Source of the DNA: Archivesica marissinica
Lineage: Eukaryota > Mollusca > Bivalvia > Venerida > Vesicomyidae
Direction of reading: 5' to 3'
DNA: 64,000 nucleotides
Assembly (NCBI GenBank): GCA_014843695.1
Contig: CM026404.1
Location: forward strand, 6,389,773 to 6,453,772
Within the stretch, counting starts at the first letter, position 1. Every line of letters starts with the position of its first letter. Both the position numbers and the translations under genes were made by a program. Shown here piece by piece: positions 61,140-64,000 of the stretch. The notes beneath the pieces are model-generated. The model saw only the letters and a program-made list of their open reading frames with translations. It was not told where the DNA came from and did not search any database.

Positions 61140-63173
61140 ATGCCTAGGCTAAACCGTAATCAGAGAATGCGTGCCATTGGCATGATTGACGGCGGTTCAC
61201 GTCAGCGTGACGTCGCAATTCGACTAGGGGGTTACGCGGATCACGATAACACGTCTACTTCGACGTTATCGAACACATGGATCGGTGGACGACCGTCCAA
61301 GATCTGGTCGACCACGTGTGACGACGCGTGAACAGGACCGTCACATTCGGACGTCACATTTACGTGACCGGTTCCTACCTGCTACGCACACAGCTCCTGG
61401 GATGACCAACAATCGCATCAGTGCACAAACAGTCAGGAACCGGTCGGTGAACGTGGCATTCGTGCCTATCGGCCATACGTTGGACCCATCCTGACACGAC
61501 GTCACCGTGACGTACGGCGGGAATGGACGACGGAACGTGCTCGCTGGACTCGGTTACAGTGGAATTCAGTGATGTTTAGCGATGAATCGTGCTTCTGTTT
61601 GCGTCGAGCGGATGGCAGAGAGCAGGTATATCGCTGACGCGGTGAACGTTCGGTCGATCTGTTCGGGGGCGGAAGCATTATGGCGTGGGGCGGTATCACC
61701 TTCGGCAGTCGCACTGAACTGTTAGTGGTGGACGGGAACCTAAACGCCCAGCGGTACTGTGATGAGATCCTTGCGCCAGTTGTTGTGCCGTTCTTTAACG
61801 CCAACAGAAACGTCACACTGTTCCAACAGGACAACGCCAGGTGTCATACTGCTTGGATTTCCACCACATTATTGGAGCAGAACAATATTGAAACCCTGCC
61901 GTGGCCTGCTTTGTCACCAGACTTGTCACCCATAGAACATTTGTGGGATACGTTAGACCGCCTCGTCAGACGACGTCAGCCGGTAACGTTAAGCCAACTG
62001 AGGGATGTTTTGCGTCGGGAGTGGACACATATTGACCAGCAAGAGATTCAGACACTCTTCCGTTCAGGGTTGGCAATTTCCCGGGAAATAAGAGTATTTC
62101 CCGGGACGGCGGGAAATACTGGGAAATAAGAATTTGGATACCGGGAAATAAGAATTTGGATGATTTTGGTGGTAAATACGGGTATATATACCATACAATT
62201 TCTATTACCCGGTGTACTGATTGTAGTATCATGTGTGCAGGATGAAAATGAACTGCTTTTGAAGAATATGACGAAAAATACAGGCATTCATAGTGGCATT
62301 TACGCATTGCTTATAATCTTTATATAAATGTTAGAGATCTAACATTATTGAGACTGTTCATTATTACTCTAATATACATTGTATACAAACACAGTTTAAG
62401 GAGTTTATACATACATTTATTGGAGGTATTTTAAATGTTTAATGTAGTAGGCAAAATGCAAATGTTTTTAGGATTATCCCTGAAATGTGTTCATAATATA
62501 GCTGTATTATTAAAATAATCAATTAGTTATTAAAGAAGTCAGAATCATAATATGAGATGACCCACACTGTTTGTTTGTACACAATTTAATTAGCAATGCC
62601 CAGTCAGGTGTTAAGGTGTGTTGTGGGACTTCAATTTCAAGATACATGTAGGTGTGAGAGATGTCAGCCAATTAGACAAAGGTGTCCATACTCTATAGTC
62701 CTAATCTCACTGGAATACACTGTCGGAGCGGAGAGTGGACAGTGGCTTCCATCTAACAGACAACCAGGTGTCTGTATTGCCTAAAAACAAAACAATACTA
62801 TACTTGTCAAATTGAGTTTTACTCAACCTTGCATCATATAAGGCGACCCAAATCCACACTCAAACAAACAATAAAACCCCAAAAAAACCGGTTGTGGTTA
62901 CCAATGATGCCACCTGATGAGTACCCCTGGCAGGGACGAAACAGTTTAAGCACTTATAGAGTGGTAGCAATGCATAAAAATGAGCAAAAAACGTGTTTGG
63001 AAGACACATAATCTTATTTCCCGGTATTTCCCACTTCTGGGCTTATTTCCCGGGGTGGGAAATAACGGTATTTCCCGCCCCCGGTATTTCCCGGCCAACC
63101 CTGCAAGTTCCGTTCGATGCGACGGCGGTGCATTGCAGTGAGAGACGCAAATGGTGCCCATACTCGGTATTGA
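61140..63173 (+). pseudogene. Tc1 transposase pseudogene, copy 2, with an extra stop
   Basis: Same start, frame breaks, DD34E residues and insertion as copy 1 (17297-21484). In addition, a T at 61635 turns AGA into an in-frame TGA (61635-61637) between the first catalytic Asp and the FGGG region. The C-terminus resumes after the insertion at 63108 and ends with a stop at 63171-63173. Confidence 0.92.
62066..63107. mobile_element. hAT-like element, copy 2, uninterrupted (about 1.04 kb)
   Basis: Flanked by TTCCGTTC at 62058-62065 and 63108-63115, with the same GGGTTGGC-type ends as copy 1. The empty site of the 2.15-kb element reads ACAATTTAATTAGC at 62583-62594. No coding capacity is seen. 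Confidence 0.8.
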
Positions 63174-63318
63174 CGTCTGTATAAAAACTCCATTAGACCC
63201 CTGTCCGACGAATTACGTCATCACGCAGCAGACAGTTTCGGAGGCTCATTATGCTTTATGTGCTCCTCTTTCAAACATGTTGGACTATCATCTTATGAAT
63301 TTTCAAAGAATTTTCTTA

Positions 63319-63487
63319 AAAAATAAATTTTACAACGATTGCGAAGCACGTTTTAACAACTTATATTAATCACTCTCGTTGGCGCGGATGAAAACGTATA
63401 TGTGGTCATTCATGTGGGAGGAAACCAAAGTACTCGGAGAAAACCACCTGTCCGATCTGGCGACCACCGTACCATCTCACATACTTC
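63319..63487 (-). repeat. SINE family B fragment, copy 2
   Basis: Identical in position and limits to 21630-21798. Confidence 0.75.
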
Positions 63488-63688
63488 TCAACCCGGGCTT
63501 ATTCAAGAGGGCCACTTGGGCGAAATAGTCTGCCAATGCATGATATGTGTATGTCTGAACCTGAATCCAAAGGCATGTCAACCTTGGAAGTTTGGTCATC
63601 CTTGTGCAAGTATGATTCAGTGACGGTCAAGGTCAATTTCTGCTGTCTAGTTACCAGTCCATGGACTAGTGAAGAGTTTTGAGATTTC

Positions 63689-64000
63689 CACACCTCTGTC
63701 CTGTTTTTGTTTACATCTATATCTAACGTCACACCCCTGCCCTGCTTTTGTTTACATCTATATCTAACGTCACACTCCTGTCCACCTTTTGTTTACATCT
63801 ATATCTAACGTCGCACTCCTGCCCTGCTTTTGTTTACATCTATATCTAATGTCACACTCCTGTCCACCTTTTGTTTACATCTATATCTAACGTCACACTC
63901 CTGTCCACCTTTTGTTTACATCTATATCTAACGTCACACTCCTGTCCACCTTTTGTTTACATCTATATCTAACGTCACACTCCTGTCCTGCTTTTGCTTA
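63689..64000. repeat. 41-bp minisatellite, second occurrence (cut by window end)
   Basis: Matches 22000-22311 unit for unit, including the GTCGCACTCC and CTAATGTCACAC variants. In the first copy this array leads into ZIP9 exon 2, so a second exon 2 may lie just beyond the window. Confidence 0.95.

Larger units (their letters stand above)
60843..63318 (+). mobile_element. Tc1-family transposon, copy 2, degenerate and interrupted
   Basis: Left end CTGAGTCAAAAAAGAAACG after the satellite TA, as in copy 1. It contains the same hAT-like insertion (62066-63107) in the transposase and is likewise truncated on the right by the SINE fragment. Confidence 0.85.
60843..64000. repeat. Near-identical second copy of 17000-22311
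   Basis: Base-for-base alignment with offset 43843 up to 62587 and offset 41689 from 62592 to the window end. I noticed three substitutions (61519 G for A; 61635 T for A; 62552 A for T) and one 2154-bp difference, the missing 18750-20897 element. The copy runs off the window, so its extent is unknown. Confidence 0.95.

Noticed and set aside
63689..64000. Second ZIP9 gene
   Set aside because: Only the 41-bp array that precedes exon 2 in the first copy is present; no exon falls inside the window.

Overview
This is a eukaryotic nuclear window, most likely from a lophotrochozoan and probably a bivalve mollusc. Evidence: GT-AG introns, a metazoan ZIP9-type zinc transporter, a DD34E Tc1 transposase, tRNA-derived SINEs, TA-flanked MITEs and a CR1/jockey-like LINE tail. 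The species assignment is inference. More than half of the window is tandem repeat, and two runs of exactly 1000 N (11703-12702, 57296-58295) mark scaffold joins.

The only host gene I can support is SLC39A9 (ZIP9) on the + strand. Exons 2-7 lie at 22719-22824, 28952-29149, 30256-30339, 31361-31446, 32390-32524 and 35260-35505. The phases join exactly into 284 codons plus a stop. Exon 1 (about 30-35 N-terminal residues, judging by vertebrate ZIP9) is not visible. It probably lies left of the window, which would place the large 29-bp satellite inside intron 1.

Layout. 1-16999: 29/30-bp satellite with a 3340-bp higher-order period. 17000-21629: a dead Tc1 transposon split by a hAT-like element, which is itself split by a 2.15-kb element. 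21630-22710: SINE fragment, spacer and a 41-bp array that runs up to the exon 2 acceptor. 22719-35505: ZIP9, whose introns are filled with 17-, 17-, 27-, 45-, 24-, 92-, 50- and 19-bp arrays, SINEs, MITEs and a hAT-like element. 35506-42712: intergenic DNA with MITEs, SINEs, a pogo/Tigger remnant and MITE-derived minisatellites. 42713-47882: two abutting arrays of 24 and 29 bp. 47883-57295: a 36-bp satellite carrying three identical-boundary LINE 3' fragments. 58296-64000: a near-identical second copy of the end of the first satellite plus 17000-22311, but lacking the 2.15-kb insertion.

The most interesting points are: (i) a 50-bp tandem amplification of the exon 5 splice acceptor, giving four decoy acceptors that each lead to an in-frame stop; (ii) several minisatellites built from transposon ends; (iii) a LINE fragment carried along in satellite amplification; (iv) the two near-identical copies of the Tc1 block, which look like two haplotypes placed in tandem by the assembly, with an insertion polymorphism between them.
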